Source: JAZUCL01 sp045639125 | Lineage (GTDB): Bacteria; Bacillota; Clostridia; Oscillospirales; QAMX01 | Assembly (NCBI GenBank): GCA_045639125.1 | Contig: JAZUCL010000007.1 | Location: 1-31,137 of the forward strand | Reading direction: 5' to 3' | DNA length: 31,137 bases | Part shown: in pieces, positions 21,563 to 29,834 of the stretch | How positions within the stretch are numbered: position 1 is the stretch's first letter | How the letters are laid out: each line of letters starts with the position of its first letter | Program-made: the position numbers and the translations under genes | The notes under the pieces: generated by a model | Database searches by the model: none | What the model saw: the letters and a program-made list of their open reading frames with translations, nothing else | Told to the model about the DNA's origin: nothing

Positions 21563-22102
21563 TTAGTAGTTTCTTATTTCTAATTGAAAGTAGGCTTTGG
21601 GTTTTGAACATACCGGGCAGACTTGAGGTGCTGATTTTCCTGTATGAATGTGTCCGCAGTTTGTACATTTCCATACTGCATCGCCGTTCTTCGTAAAAAC
21701 TGTGTTGTTTTCGATATTTGATAACAGTGCCAAGTATCTATCCTCATGCTGTTTTTCAATTTTACCTACCATTTCAAATAATGCAGCGATTTTTGTAAAT
21801 CCCTCATCTTTTGCAGTTTGGGCAAATTGAGCATACATTTGTGTCCACTCATAGTTTTCACCGCCTGCGGCGTCCTTTAAGTTATCCTGCGTGCTTGGCA
21901 ATGGGTCTCCATGGAGAAACTTAAACCAAATTTCAGCATGTTCCTGTTCATTTTTTGCCGTTTCAAGAAAAATGTTTGCGATTTGCTCAAACCCATCTTC
22001 TTTTGCTTTGGCTGCATAGTAGGTATACTTGTTTCGTGCCTGACTTTCTCCTGCAAATGCAGTCATTAAATTTGCTTCTGTTTTAGAACCTTTTAATTCC
22101 AT
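21563..22102 (-). CDS. Rubrerythrin
   Basis: Non-haem di-iron peroxidase that reduces H2O2 in anaerobes. The N-terminal ferritin-like four-helix domain carries the iron-ligand glutamates ('AFAGESQARNKY', 'NEQEHAEIW', 'EKQHEDRY'). The C-terminal rubredoxin-like domain has two CxxC pairs ('WKCTNCGHIHTG' and 'CPVCSKPKAYF'). At 179 residues it is complete. AAGAGGTG precedes ATG 22102. It is convergent with the sigma-4-like gene, 10 bp away, with no visible terminator. It suggests an obligate anaerobe facing occasional oxygen; no clear PerR box was seen upstream. Confidence 0.96.
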   Translation of the reverse strand: MELKGSKTEANLMTAFAGESQARNKYTYYAAKAKEDGFEQIANIFLETAKNEQEHAEIWFKFLHGDPLPSTQDNLKDAAGGENYEWTQMYAQFAQTAKDEGFTKIAALFEMVGKIEKQHEDRYLALLSNIENNTVFTKNGDAVWKCTNCGHIHTGKSAPQVCPVCSKPKAYFQLEIRNY

Positions 22103-22213
22103 ATTTTATACACCTCTTTCGTGTGTATTATTTCCAAAAAATAAAAATATATACAGTAGTGTTCTACCTTAATCTATTTGTGAATATGTTCATTATCGAA
22201 AGGGGAGTATCTG

Positions 22214-22753
22214 ATGAAAAATACCAGGACACGAAGTATAGTCGGTGCCATAATTACTGCCGTGCTTGGCAGTGCCCTGCACTTTACATACGATTTAAGC
22301 GGTGAGAATTTCTTAGTCGGACTGTTCACACCAATAAATGAAAGCACATGGGAACATCTTAAACTACTTGCTTTTCCTTTTCTACTGTTCAGTTTGTTTG
22401 AATATTTCATATTCTCAAAAAATGAATCGGGCTTTTGGACAGGAAGACTGCTTGCACTTCTTGCAGGAATGGGAGTGATTGTTGGAGCATTTTACATATA
22501 CACTGGAATACTCGGATTCAATTACTTTATAATTGACATTCTCATCTTTTTACTCGGTGTTGCCATTTCGTATTATCTGTCGTATTTTTGGTCGAAAAAA
22601 GCAACTTTCTCAAACGGAAAATTTGAGGGCATCTCAATAATACTAATAGGAGTTTTAATTGCTTTGTTTTTCATATTCACCGTTTTTCCGCCGTCTATCG
22701 GACTGTTTGTTTCACCCGTATTAAACGGCTTTATGACAATTACATCTATATAA
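22214..22753 (+). CDS. DUF6512-type membrane protein
   Basis: 179 residues with about five or six membrane segments and the conserved-looking soluble stretch 'GLFTPINESTWEHLKLLAFPFLLFS' after the first segment, which I associate with the DUF6512 family of clostridial membrane proteins. No catalytic motif is obvious and the function is unknown. GAAAGGGGAG lies upstream of ATG 22214. It is divergent from rubrerythrin and followed by a strong inverted repeat. Confidence 0.75.
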   Translation: MKNTRTRSIVGAIITAVLGSALHFTYDLSGENFLVGLFTPINESTWEHLKLLAFPFLLFSLFEYFIFSKNESGFWTGRLLALLAGMGVIVGAFYIYTGILGFNYFIIDILIFLLGVAISYYLSYFWSKKATFSNGKFEGISIILIGVLIALFFIFTVFPPSIGLFVSPVLNGFMTITSI

Positions 22754-22755
22754 TT

Positions 22756-22789
22756 GAAAGAGGCTTAACAAAAGGGTTAAGCCTCTTTC
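22756..22789 (+). terminator. 14-bp perfect hairpin after the DUF6512 gene
   Basis: GAAAGAGGCTTAAC (22756-22769) pairs with GTTAAGCCTCTTTC (22776-22789), loop AAAAGG. No T-run follows (AATAAAAT), so the only U-rich part is inside the stem; termination is likely but may be inefficient. Confidence 0.7.
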
Positions 22790-22842
22790 AATAAAATCCC
22801 CAATTTGCCCGAAATTGTTAGTTTATATTGGAGATTATAATG

Positions 22843-22871
22843 TTTACATATAAAATTCAATATGGTATAAT
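22843..22871 (+). promoter_or_regulatory. Promoter of the uvrBA operon
   Basis: TTTACA (22843-22848), 17 bp and a perfect TATAAT (22866-22871). The leader would be ~98 nt. Confidence 0.75.
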
Positions 22872-22906
22872 TCTTTGGTACTGGGTAAATTATTTATACT
22901 TTACAT

Positions 22907-22923
22907 TTCGTTTATTAAACGAA
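22907..22923. promoter_or_regulatory. 17-bp palindrome in the uvrB leader
   Basis: TTCGTTTATTAAACGAA is a perfect inverted repeat around one central T, lying ~30 nt downstream of the predicted start. It does not match the Bacillus-type LexA box (CGAAC-N4-GTTCG), but its place before an SOS-type gene makes it a candidate regulator site. Confidence 0.45.
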
Positions 22924-22975
22924 TTTGCAAACAATAATTAGTTTATAGTAAGCATAGTGATGGGAAGTTACAACG

Positions 22976-24955
22976 ATGGAAAAATTCAAAGTATATTCAA
23001 ATTATGACCCTGCAGGAGATCAACCAAAGGCAATTGATGCACTGGCAACCGGTGTTGAAAATGGTTTGCAAGAGCAGACGCTTTTAGGTGTAACAGGCTC
23101 AGGAAAGACGTATACTGTGGCAAAACTTATTGAACGAGTACAACGGCCTACACTCGTCTTGGCACATAATAAAACGCTTGCTGCACAACTTTGCAGTGAG
23201 TTTCGTGAATTTTTTCCCGACAATGCCGTTGAATATTTTGTTTCCTACTATGACTATTATCAGCCTGAAGCATATATCCCTACAACAGATACCTATATTG
23301 AAAAAGATTCGAGTATAAATGATGAGATTGAACGACTTAGACACAGTGCAACGGCCGCTCTGTTTGAACGGCGTGATGTAATAATTGTTGCAAGTGTATC
23401 TTGTATTTACTCACTTGGTGACCCGATAGACTATAAAAATCTTGTAATATCACTACGCCCCGGCATGGAGTATCCACGTGACTCACTTATGCGTAAACTT
23501 GTTGAAATACAATATGAGCGTAACGATGTTGCTTTTACAAGAAATACTTTCCGTGTACGTGGTGATACGATTGAAATATTCCCATCGTATTCTGAAAATA
23601 CCGCTTTTCGTGTAGAACTGTTTGGTGATGAAATTGACAGAATAAGTGAAATAAATGTTTTGACAGGAGATGTTCGCCGCCGTCTTGGTCACGTTGCAAT
23701 TTACCCGGCATCTCACTATGTTTCTTCACCTGAAAAACTTGAAAAGGCAACGGCAGAAATTGAGGAGGAGATGGAGGCACGAGTCAAAGAGTTTGAGTCA
23801 GAGGAAAAACTTCTTGAGGCACAGCGTATTCGTCAGCGTACAATGTATGATATTGAAATGATGCGTGAGATTGGTTTTTGCAGTGGTATTGAAAACTATT
23901 CTCGTACAATTAGCGGACGAGCACCGGGCAGTGCACCTTATACTCTGATAGACTATTTCCCAAAAGATTTTCTCCTTGTAATCGACGAGTCCCACGTAAC
24001 ACTTCCACAAGTACGTGGTATGTTTGCAGGGGATCATGCACGTAAAAAGTCACTTATTGATTTTGGATTTCGTTTGCCAAGTGCATACGATAATCGTCCT
24101 CTTAATTTTAATGAATTTGAGGATAAAATCAATCAGGTAGTATACGTTTCTGCGACCCCCGGAGACTATGAAACTATGCGTTCAGGACAAATAGTTGAGC
24201 AGGTAATTCGCCCAACCGGTCTTGTTGACCCACAAATTGATGTTCGTCCTGTTGAGGGGCAAATTGATGACCTTGTATCAGAGATAAATCGGCGTATTGA
24301 AAAGAAAGAACGTGTCTTGGTGACAACTCTTACAAAGAAGATGGCAGAGGATTTAACTGCTTATCTTGAAAATCTTGATATAAAGGTTAAGTATATCCAC
24401 CATAACATCGATACAATTGAACGTATGAAACTTATACGTGAACTTCGTACCGGCGAAATTGACGTACTTGTAGGTATTAACCTTTTAAGAGAAGGTCTTG
24501 ATATGCCTGAGGTAAGTCTTGTTGCTATCCTTGACGCTGATAGAGAAGGCTTTTTGCGTTCTGGCAGGTCGTTGATTCAGATAATTGGACGTGCGGCACG
24601 AAATGCCGACGGTACAGTTATAATGTATGCAGACAATATAACCGACTCAATGAGATATGCCATTGATGAAACGAACCGCCGCCGTTCAATCCAAATTGAG
24701 TATAATAAAAAACATGGCATTGTTCCAAAGACAATAAAGAAAGATGTAAGAGATATAATCGAAATATCTTTTGCTGATGAAGATGACGATGATGTGCGTC
24801 TGACTCGTCCTCAGCGTCTTGAACTTATTGATAAACTGTCACAGGATATGAAAAATGCTGCTAAACTTCTTGAATTTGAGTATGCTGCACAACTTCGTGA
24901 CAAGATTGCAAAATTACGTTCTATGGATGATAAACTTAAGAACTCACGGGAGTAA
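22976..24955 (+). CDS. uvrB: Excinuclease ABC subunit B
   Basis: Damage-verification helicase of nucleotide excision repair. The 659-residue protein has the P-loop 'GVTGSGKT' at 38-45, the beta-hairpin segment 'YYDYYQPEAYIP', the DEAD-like 'VIDESHVTLPQ', helicase motif VI 'QIIGRAARN' and the C-terminal UVR motif ('AAKLLEFEYAAQLRDKIAKLR') that contacts UvrC. ATG 22976 follows GGGAAG. uvrA begins 20 nt after its stop, so the pair is an operon as in many Firmicutes; uvrC is not in the window. Confidence 0.97.
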   Translation: MEKFKVYSNYDPAGDQPKAIDALATGVENGLQEQTLLGVTGSGKTYTVAKLIERVQRPTLVLAHNKTLAAQLCSEFREFFPDNAVEYFVSYYDYYQPEAYIPTTDTYIEKDSSINDEIERLRHSATAALFERRDVIIVASVSCIYSLGDPIDYKNLVISLRPGMEYPRDSLMRKLVEIQYERNDVAFTRNTFRVRGDTIEIFPSYSENTAFRVELFGDEIDRISEINVLTGDVRRRLGHVAIYPASHYVSSPEKLEKATAEIEEEMEARVKEFESEEKLLEAQRIRQRTMYDIEMMREIGFCSGIENYSRTISGRAPGSAPYTLIDYFPKDFLLVIDESHVTLPQVRGMFAGDHARKKSLIDFGFRLPSAYDNRPLNFNEFEDKINQVVYVSATPGDYETMRSGQIVEQVIRPTGLVDPQIDVRPVEGQIDDLVSEINRRIEKKERVLVTTLTKKMAEDLTAYLENLDIKVKYIHHNIDTIERMKLIRELRTGEIDVLVGINLLREGLDMPEVSLVAILDADREGFLRSGRSLIQIIGRAARNADGTVIMYADNITDSMRYAIDETNRRRSIQIEYNKKHGIVPKTIKKDVRDIIEISFADEDDDDVRLTRPQRLELIDKLSQDMKNAAKLLEFEYAAQLRDKIAKLRSMDDKLKNSRE

Positions 24956-24975
24956 TATGAAAGGATTTACTGGAA

Positions 24976-27789
24976 ATGAACGATAAAATCATAATCAAAG
25001 GTGCAAGGGAACATAATCTTAGAAATGTTGATTTAACTATCCCTCGTGATAAGATGGTTGTGTTTACCGGCTTGTCAGGTTCGGGTAAATCCAGCCTTGC
25101 TTTTGATACAATTTATGCTGAAGGACAGAGAAGATATGTTGAATCTTTGTCAAGTTACGCACGAATGTTTCTCGGTCAAATGGAGAAACCTGACGTAGAT
25201 TATATTGAGGGACTTTCTCCTGCCATCGCAATTGATCAAAAAACTACATCTAAGAATCCACGTTCCACTGTTGGTACAGTTACTGAAATATATGACTATC
25301 TCCGTTTGCTGTGGGCAAGAATTGGTGTCCCGCATTGTCCGATTTGCGGTAAGGAGATTAAACAACAGACGGTAGATCAGATAATAGATCAAATTATAAA
25401 ACTGCCGATAGGAACACGTTTACAAATCCTTGCACCAGTAATTCGTGCAAGAAAAGGTGAACATCAAAAGGTGTTTGAAGATGCAAAGCGTAGCGGTTAC
25501 GTAAGGGCAAGAGTTGACGGAAGTTTATACGAATTATCAGAGGAAATTATCCTTGACAAAAATATAAAGCATAATATTGAAATTGTAATTGACCGTATCG
25601 TTATTAAAGATGATATTGCTTCACGTCTGACAGATGCCGTTGAAATGGCGGCTAAACTGTCAGGTGGTCTTGTTATCTGTGACGTAATTGGCGGCGAAGA
25701 ACTTTTATTCTCCCAAAACTATGCCTGTGCCGACTGTGGTATCAGTTTAGAAGAACTGACTCACCGTATGTTTTCTTTTAACAATCCGTATGGAGCATGT
25801 CCTAAGTGTACAGGCTTAGGCGTACAGTTGACTATAGCACCGGAGAGAATTATACCAAATCCTGAACTTTCACTAAATGAGGGTGCTGTGTGTGCAAGCG
25901 GTTGGGCTGTGTCTGATAAGGACTCTATTGCATCAATGATGTTTCAGGCATTAGCGAAAAAGTACAACTTTAGTCTTGATATTCCTGTAAATAAATTGCC
26001 AAAGAATATCGTTGATATAATTCTGTACGGTACAAAAAAAGAAAAAATTCAAATTAAATATAAACATTCAACAAAAATATTTGAGCAGCCATTTGAAGGT
26101 GTTATTCCTAACCTTGAACGGCGATATAATCAGACAGACAGCGAATACGTCAGACATGAAATTGAGGAATACATGGTTGAAATCCCGTGTCCTGAATGTA
26201 ACGGAGATAGATTAAAGAAAGAAAGTCTTGCTGTTACTATTGGAGGTATCAATATTGCCCAACTTTGTAAAAAGTCCGTAAATGGTTGTATCGAATTTAT
26301 TGATAATCTCAATCTGAATGAACGTGATAACATGATTGCAGGACGTATTTTGAAGGAAATTCGTGATCGACTTGGCTTTCTCAGTAGTGTTGGTTTGGAG
26401 TATCTGACTTTATCAAGAAGTGCAGGCACTCTGTCAGGCGGTGAAAGTCAGCGTATACGTCTTGCAACGCAAATTGGCTCGTATCTCATGGGTGTTGTCT
26501 ATATCCTTGACGAGCCGAGTATAGGACTACATCAACGTGACAATGAAAAACTTCTTGATACACTGCGTCATCTACGAGATATAGGCAATACTCTTATTGT
26601 TGTTGAACACGATGAGGATACAATGTTTTCCGCTGATTGTATTGTTGATATTGGGCCGGGTGCAGGCGTTCATGGCGGCAAGATTATATGCACCGGTACT
26701 GCAAAAGATATTATGGCGTGTGAGGAGAGTATCACGGGTCAGTATCTTAGCGGAAAGAAATATATTCCTGTTCCTAAGGAGAGAAGAAGTGGTAACGGTA
26801 AAAACTTACGTATTTTAGGTGCTAAAGAAAACAACCTTAAAGATATTGACGTTGAAATTCCTCTTGGCTTATTTACTTGTGTAACAGGCGTATCCGGTTC
26901 AGGTAAATCTTCTCTAATAAATGAGATACTGTTCAAACAATTAAGTAGTGAGTTAAACCATTCAAAACTTCAATCCGGTAAACATAATGCCATTGAAGGT
27001 GTTGAACATCTGGATAAGATAATTGATATTGACCAGTCACCAATCGGAAGAACTCCTCGTTCTAACCCTGCGACATATACCGGAGTATTCAATAATATTC
27101 GTGAGTTGTTTGCATCAACTAACGACGCAAAACTGCGAGGATATAATGCCGGTCGCTTTTCCTTTAACGTCAGAGGTGGACGTTGTGAAGCCTGTGGCGG
27201 TGATGGTCTTGTAAAGATTGAGATGCACTTTCTCCCTGACATTTACGTTCCTTGTGAAGTTTGTGGCGGTAGGCGGTATAATCGTGAAACGTTAGAGGTT
27301 AAGTATAAGGGTAAGAATATCCATGAAGTGTTGGAAATGACAGTAGATGAGGCTCTTATCTATTTTGAAAATCTTCCGAGGATATATAATAAAATAAAGA
27401 CACTTGCAGATGTTGGCTTAGGCTATATAAAACTTGGTCAGCCGTCTACTACTTTATCAGGTGGTGAGGCACAGCGTGTTAAACTTGCTACCGAGCTTTC
27501 AAAACGAAGCACAGGAAAAACCATTTATATTCTTGATGAACCCACAACAGGGCTTCATACAGCCGATGTTCATCACTTAATTGATGTTTTAGACCGACTT
27601 GTAGAGGCAGGAAATACGGTGCTTGTAATTGAACACAATCTTGATGTAATAAAAACCGCCGATTACATTATTGACTTAGGTCCCGAAGGGGGAGACGGCG
27701 GTGGGACCGTTGTGTGCAGCGGCACCCCCGAAGAAGTAGCTCGGTGCAATAAGTCATTTACGGGAAAATATCTTAAGAATTTACTTTAA
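24976..27789 (+). CDS. uvrA: Excinuclease ABC subunit A
   Basis: Damage-recognition ATPase of nucleotide excision repair. The 937 residues include both ABC modules: Walker A 'GLSGSGKSSLAFDT' and 'GVSGSGKSSLINE', signatures 'LSGGESQRI' and 'LSGGEAQRV', and Walker B 'VYILDEPSIGL' and 'IYILDEPTTGL'. The zinc-binding CxxC sets are intact ('CPICGKE', 'CADCG', 'CPKC', 'CEACGG', 'CEVCGG'). GAAAGGA lies upstream of ATG 24976. No terminator is visible between its stop and the next gene, and codon use changes sharply right after it. Confidence 0.98.
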   Translation: MNDKIIIKGAREHNLRNVDLTIPRDKMVVFTGLSGSGKSSLAFDTIYAEGQRRYVESLSSYARMFLGQMEKPDVDYIEGLSPAIAIDQKTTSKNPRSTVGTVTEIYDYLRLLWARIGVPHCPICGKEIKQQTVDQIIDQIIKLPIGTRLQILAPVIRARKGEHQKVFEDAKRSGYVRARVDGSLYELSEEIILDKNIKHNIEIVIDRIVIKDDIASRLTDAVEMAAKLSGGLVICDVIGGEELLFSQNYACADCGISLEELTHRMFSFNNPYGACPKCTGLGVQLTIAPERIIPNPELSLNEGAVCASGWAVSDKDSIASMMFQALAKKYNFSLDIPVNKLPKNIVDIILYGTKKEKIQIKYKHSTKIFEQPFEGVIPNLERRYNQTDSEYVRHEIEEYMVEIPCPECNGDRLKKESLAVTIGGINIAQLCKKSVNGCIEFIDNLNLNERDNMIAGRILKEIRDRLGFLSSVGLEYLTLSRSAGTLSGGESQRIRLATQIGSYLMGVVYILDEPSIGLHQRDNEKLLDTLRHLRDIGNTLIVVEHDEDTMFSADCIVDIGPGAGVHGGKIICTGTAKDIMACEESITGQYLSGKKYIPVPKERRSGNGKNLRILGAKENNLKDIDVEIPLGLFTCVTGVSGSGKSSLINEILFKQLSSELNHSKLQSGKHNAIEGVEHLDKIIDIDQSPIGRTPRSNPATYTGVFNNIRELFASTNDAKLRGYNAGRFSFNVRGGRCEACGGDGLVKIEMHFLPDIYVPCEVCGGRRYNRETLEVKYKGKNIHEVLEMTVDEALIYFENLPRIYNKIKTLADVGLGYIKLGQPSTTLSGGEAQRVKLATELSKRSTGKTIYILDEPTTGLHTADVHHLIDVLDRLVEAGNTVLVIEHNLDVIKTADYIIDLGPEGGDGGGTVVCSGTPEEVARCNKSFTGKYLKNLL

Positions 27790-27823
27790 TTCATATTTTC
27801 TTAACCAAAAAATAGTTTTGTTC

Positions 27824-27832
27824 TGTTATATT
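27824..27832 (+). promoter_or_regulatory. Extended -10 promoter before the DUF5685 gene
   Basis: TG-T-TATATT at 27824-27832 without a recognisable -35. It would drive the tightly packed five-gene run that follows. Confidence 0.45.
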
Positions 27833-27856
27833 AATTAAAACAAAGGAGGGGAGAGT

Positions 27857-28702
27857 ATGTTCGGTTATATAAGGGTTTCAAAACCCGAACTTAAAATAAA
27901 AGAATTTGAAATGTATAAGGCCGTATACTGCTCCCTTTGTAAAAAACTTGGTAAAGACTACGGTATTTTAAGCAGATTTATTCTTAATTACGACTTTACT
28001 TTTACCTCCCTTTTAGAACTTGCTTTAAAATACGGGGGATGCCCTACACAGCGGAAAAGATGTACATTTAATCCTTTAAAAAAATGTAATTATTGCTGTG
28101 AAACAGAGCCCTTCTCTTTGTCTGCAGGTTCCCTTGTAATTTTAAGTTATTATAAAATAAGCGACGATATAGACGATGAAAAGGGTTTAAAGAAATTATT
28201 GGCTGTACTTTTAAAGCAGATAATGAAATCTCCTTTTAAAAAAGCGGCAAAAAATTATCCTTTAGTTGCAAAGCTTTCCGAAAACTATTACAGGGAACAG
28301 CGTTTAGCAGAAAGTAAAGAAAACTGCAGTCTTGATGAGGCGGCTCTGCCCAGCAGTAATATGTTGTCTGACCTTTTGCCTCTCTTTGCCGAAAATGAAA
28401 CGGATAAAAAAGTACTTTCTTTTTTAGGCAGACTTTTAGGCAGGTACATATATTTGCTGGACTGCCTGATTGACAGAGAAAAGGATATTAAAAAGGGAAA
28501 TTTTAACCCCATAAAAAATTTAGATTATGAAAATGCAAAAGAAAAAATAAAAACACAGCTTTATATAGTTATTAACGAGGCTGAGAAAACCTTTGAACTT
28601 TTAGGTGTTAAAAAATTTAAAGATATTTTAGGCAACATAATTTATGTTGGTCTTGAAGATACTATGAACACAGAAATTACCCGATTGGAGAACAGAAAAT
28701 GA
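27857..28702 (+). CDS. DUF5685 family protein with paired aspartate-rich motifs
   Basis: 281 residues, largely helical, no membrane segment. The opening 'MFGYIRVSKPELKIKEFEMYKAVYCSLCKKLGKDYG' matches what I recall of DUF5685. Seven cysteines cluster early (C25, C28, C62, C69, C77, C80, C81), suggesting a metal site. Two acidic motifs follow: 'SDDIDDE' (D103-E108) and 'LLDCLIDREKDIKKGNFNP' with D202, D206 and D210. Their spacing and helical setting resemble the two Asp motifs of class I isoprenoid synthases; activity is not established. AAAGGAGGGGAG precedes the ATG. The stop overlaps the DnaJ-domain gene (ATGA), indicating translational coupling. Codon use is AGA-rich, unlike everything upstream. 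Confidence 0.78.
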   Translation: MFGYIRVSKPELKIKEFEMYKAVYCSLCKKLGKDYGILSRFILNYDFTFTSLLELALKYGGCPTQRKRCTFNPLKKCNYCCETEPFSLSAGSLVILSYYKISDDIDDEKGLKKLLAVLLKQIMKSPFKKAAKNYPLVAKLSENYYREQRLAESKENCSLDEAALPSSNMLSDLLPLFAENETDKKVLSFLGRLLGRYIYLLDCLIDREKDIKKGNFNPIKNLDYENAKEKIKTQLYIVINEAEKTFELLGVKKFKDILGNIIYVGLEDTMNTEITRLENRK

Positions 28703-29298
28703 ACGATCCGTATTCCGTATTAGGCGTTGATAAAAATGCAAGTGACGATGATATTAAAAAAGCCTACAGAGAACTGGCAAGAAAATATCATCCCGACCAT
28801 TATGCAGATAATCCACTGTCCGAACTTGCGGCAGAAAAAATGAAGGAAATAAACGAAGCCTATGACGCTATTATGAATCAGCGCAGAGGCGGAAGTTCCT
28901 CTGCAGGCGGCGGATATACACCGCCAAGCGATTTTTCCGACATCCGCGATATGATAAACCGCGGACAAATTGATCAGGCGCAAATTGTTCTTGACGGTAC
29001 TCCTATTGCAAAAAGAAATGCCGAATGGTATTTTTTAAGCGGTATGGTACAGTACAGAAGGGGATATTACGACAACGCTTATTCCAGCTTTGCCAATGCC
29101 TGCAGACTTGATCCTAATAATCCCGAATATGCACAGGCATTTGAGAGAATAAAGCGTCAGGGCGCAGGAAACTTTAATAACCCCTACAGAAGTTCAAGAA
29201 ATATGGGCGGAATGGATGCCTGTGACTGTTGTCAGACACTTATTTGCGCTGACTGTTGCTGTGAATGTATGGGCGGCGATTTAATCAGGTGTTGCTGA
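28699..29298 (+). CDS. J-domain (DnaJ-like) protein with cysteine-rich tail
   Basis: 199 residues. An N-terminal J domain (about 1-65) carries the essential HPD at 31-33 ('ARKYHPDHYAD'), which stimulates Hsp70 ATPase. A glycine/serine linker follows, then a TPR-like helical repeat pair ('AEWYFLSGMVQYRRGYYDNAYSSFANACRLDPNNPEYAQAF') and a tail with eight to nine cysteines ('DACDCCQTLICADCCCECMGG', then 'RCC'). It lacks the classical DnaJ zinc domain and client domain, so it is a specialised co-chaperone. It overlaps the DUF5685 gene by 4 bases, suggesting that the two proteins work together. The cysteine tail could bind metal; that is inference. Confidence 0.88.
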   Translation: MNDPYSVLGVDKNASDDDIKKAYRELARKYHPDHYADNPLSELAAEKMKEINEAYDAIMNQRRGGSSSAGGGYTPPSDFSDIRDMINRGQIDQAQIVLDGTPIAKRNAEWYFLSGMVQYRRGYYDNAYSSFANACRLDPNNPEYAQAFERIKRQGAGNFNNPYRSSRNMGGMDACDCCQTLICADCCCECMGGDLIRCC

Positions 29299-29299
29299 T

Positions 29300-29833
29300 A
29301 TGAAGACAAAAACTTCGTATATCACCTTTTGCGCCGTTATATCGGCGTTATCGGTTGCGCTTATGATGGCATCGTATTTCCCTTATCTCACATACGCTAT
29401 TCCCGCTCTTTCGGGGGCACTTATTATAATGCCTCTTGTAGAAACAGGAAAAAAATATGCTGTTTTTACCTATTTGGTGTCGGCTGTTTTGGTTTTTATT
29501 TTTGCCGAAGCAGAGGCAAAACTTATGTATGTAACATTTTTCGGATATTATCCTATACTTAAATCTGTGCTTGAAAAAATAAAAAGCCGCTTTATTGAGT
29601 ATGCTCTTAAATTTATTTGCTTTAACGGTGCAATTACGGTTGTTTATTTAGGTCTTGCCTCACTGTTCAGTATAGAAACAGACTCTTTCGGTCAGTTTGG
29701 CAAATGGAGTGTAGCGGTGCTTTATATTCTGGGAAATATAGCATTTATACTTTACGATATGTGCCTTACAAAACTTTGCGGATATTATATGTACAGGCTT
29801 CATAAAAAAATTAAAAAGATAATGAGATTTTAA
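29300..29833 (+). CDS. Membrane protein of unknown function
   Basis: 177 residues with about five hydrophobic segments and a strongly basic C-terminus ('RLHKKIKKIMRF'). The central 'AEAEAKLMYVTFFGYYPILKSVLEKIKSR' looks conserved in character, but I cannot name a family. It starts 1 nt after the DnaJ-domain stop and ends 1 nt before the flavoprotein gene, so it belongs to the same transcript. Confidence 0.78.
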   Translation: MKTKTSYITFCAVISALSVALMMASYFPYLTYAIPALSGALIIMPLVETGKKYAVFTYLVSAVLVFIFAEAEAKLMYVTFFGYYPILKSVLEKIKSRFIEYALKFICFNGAITVVYLGLASLFSIETDSFGQFGKWSVAVLYILGNIAFILYDMCLTKLCGYYMYRLHKKIKKIMRF

Positions 29834-29834
29834 T

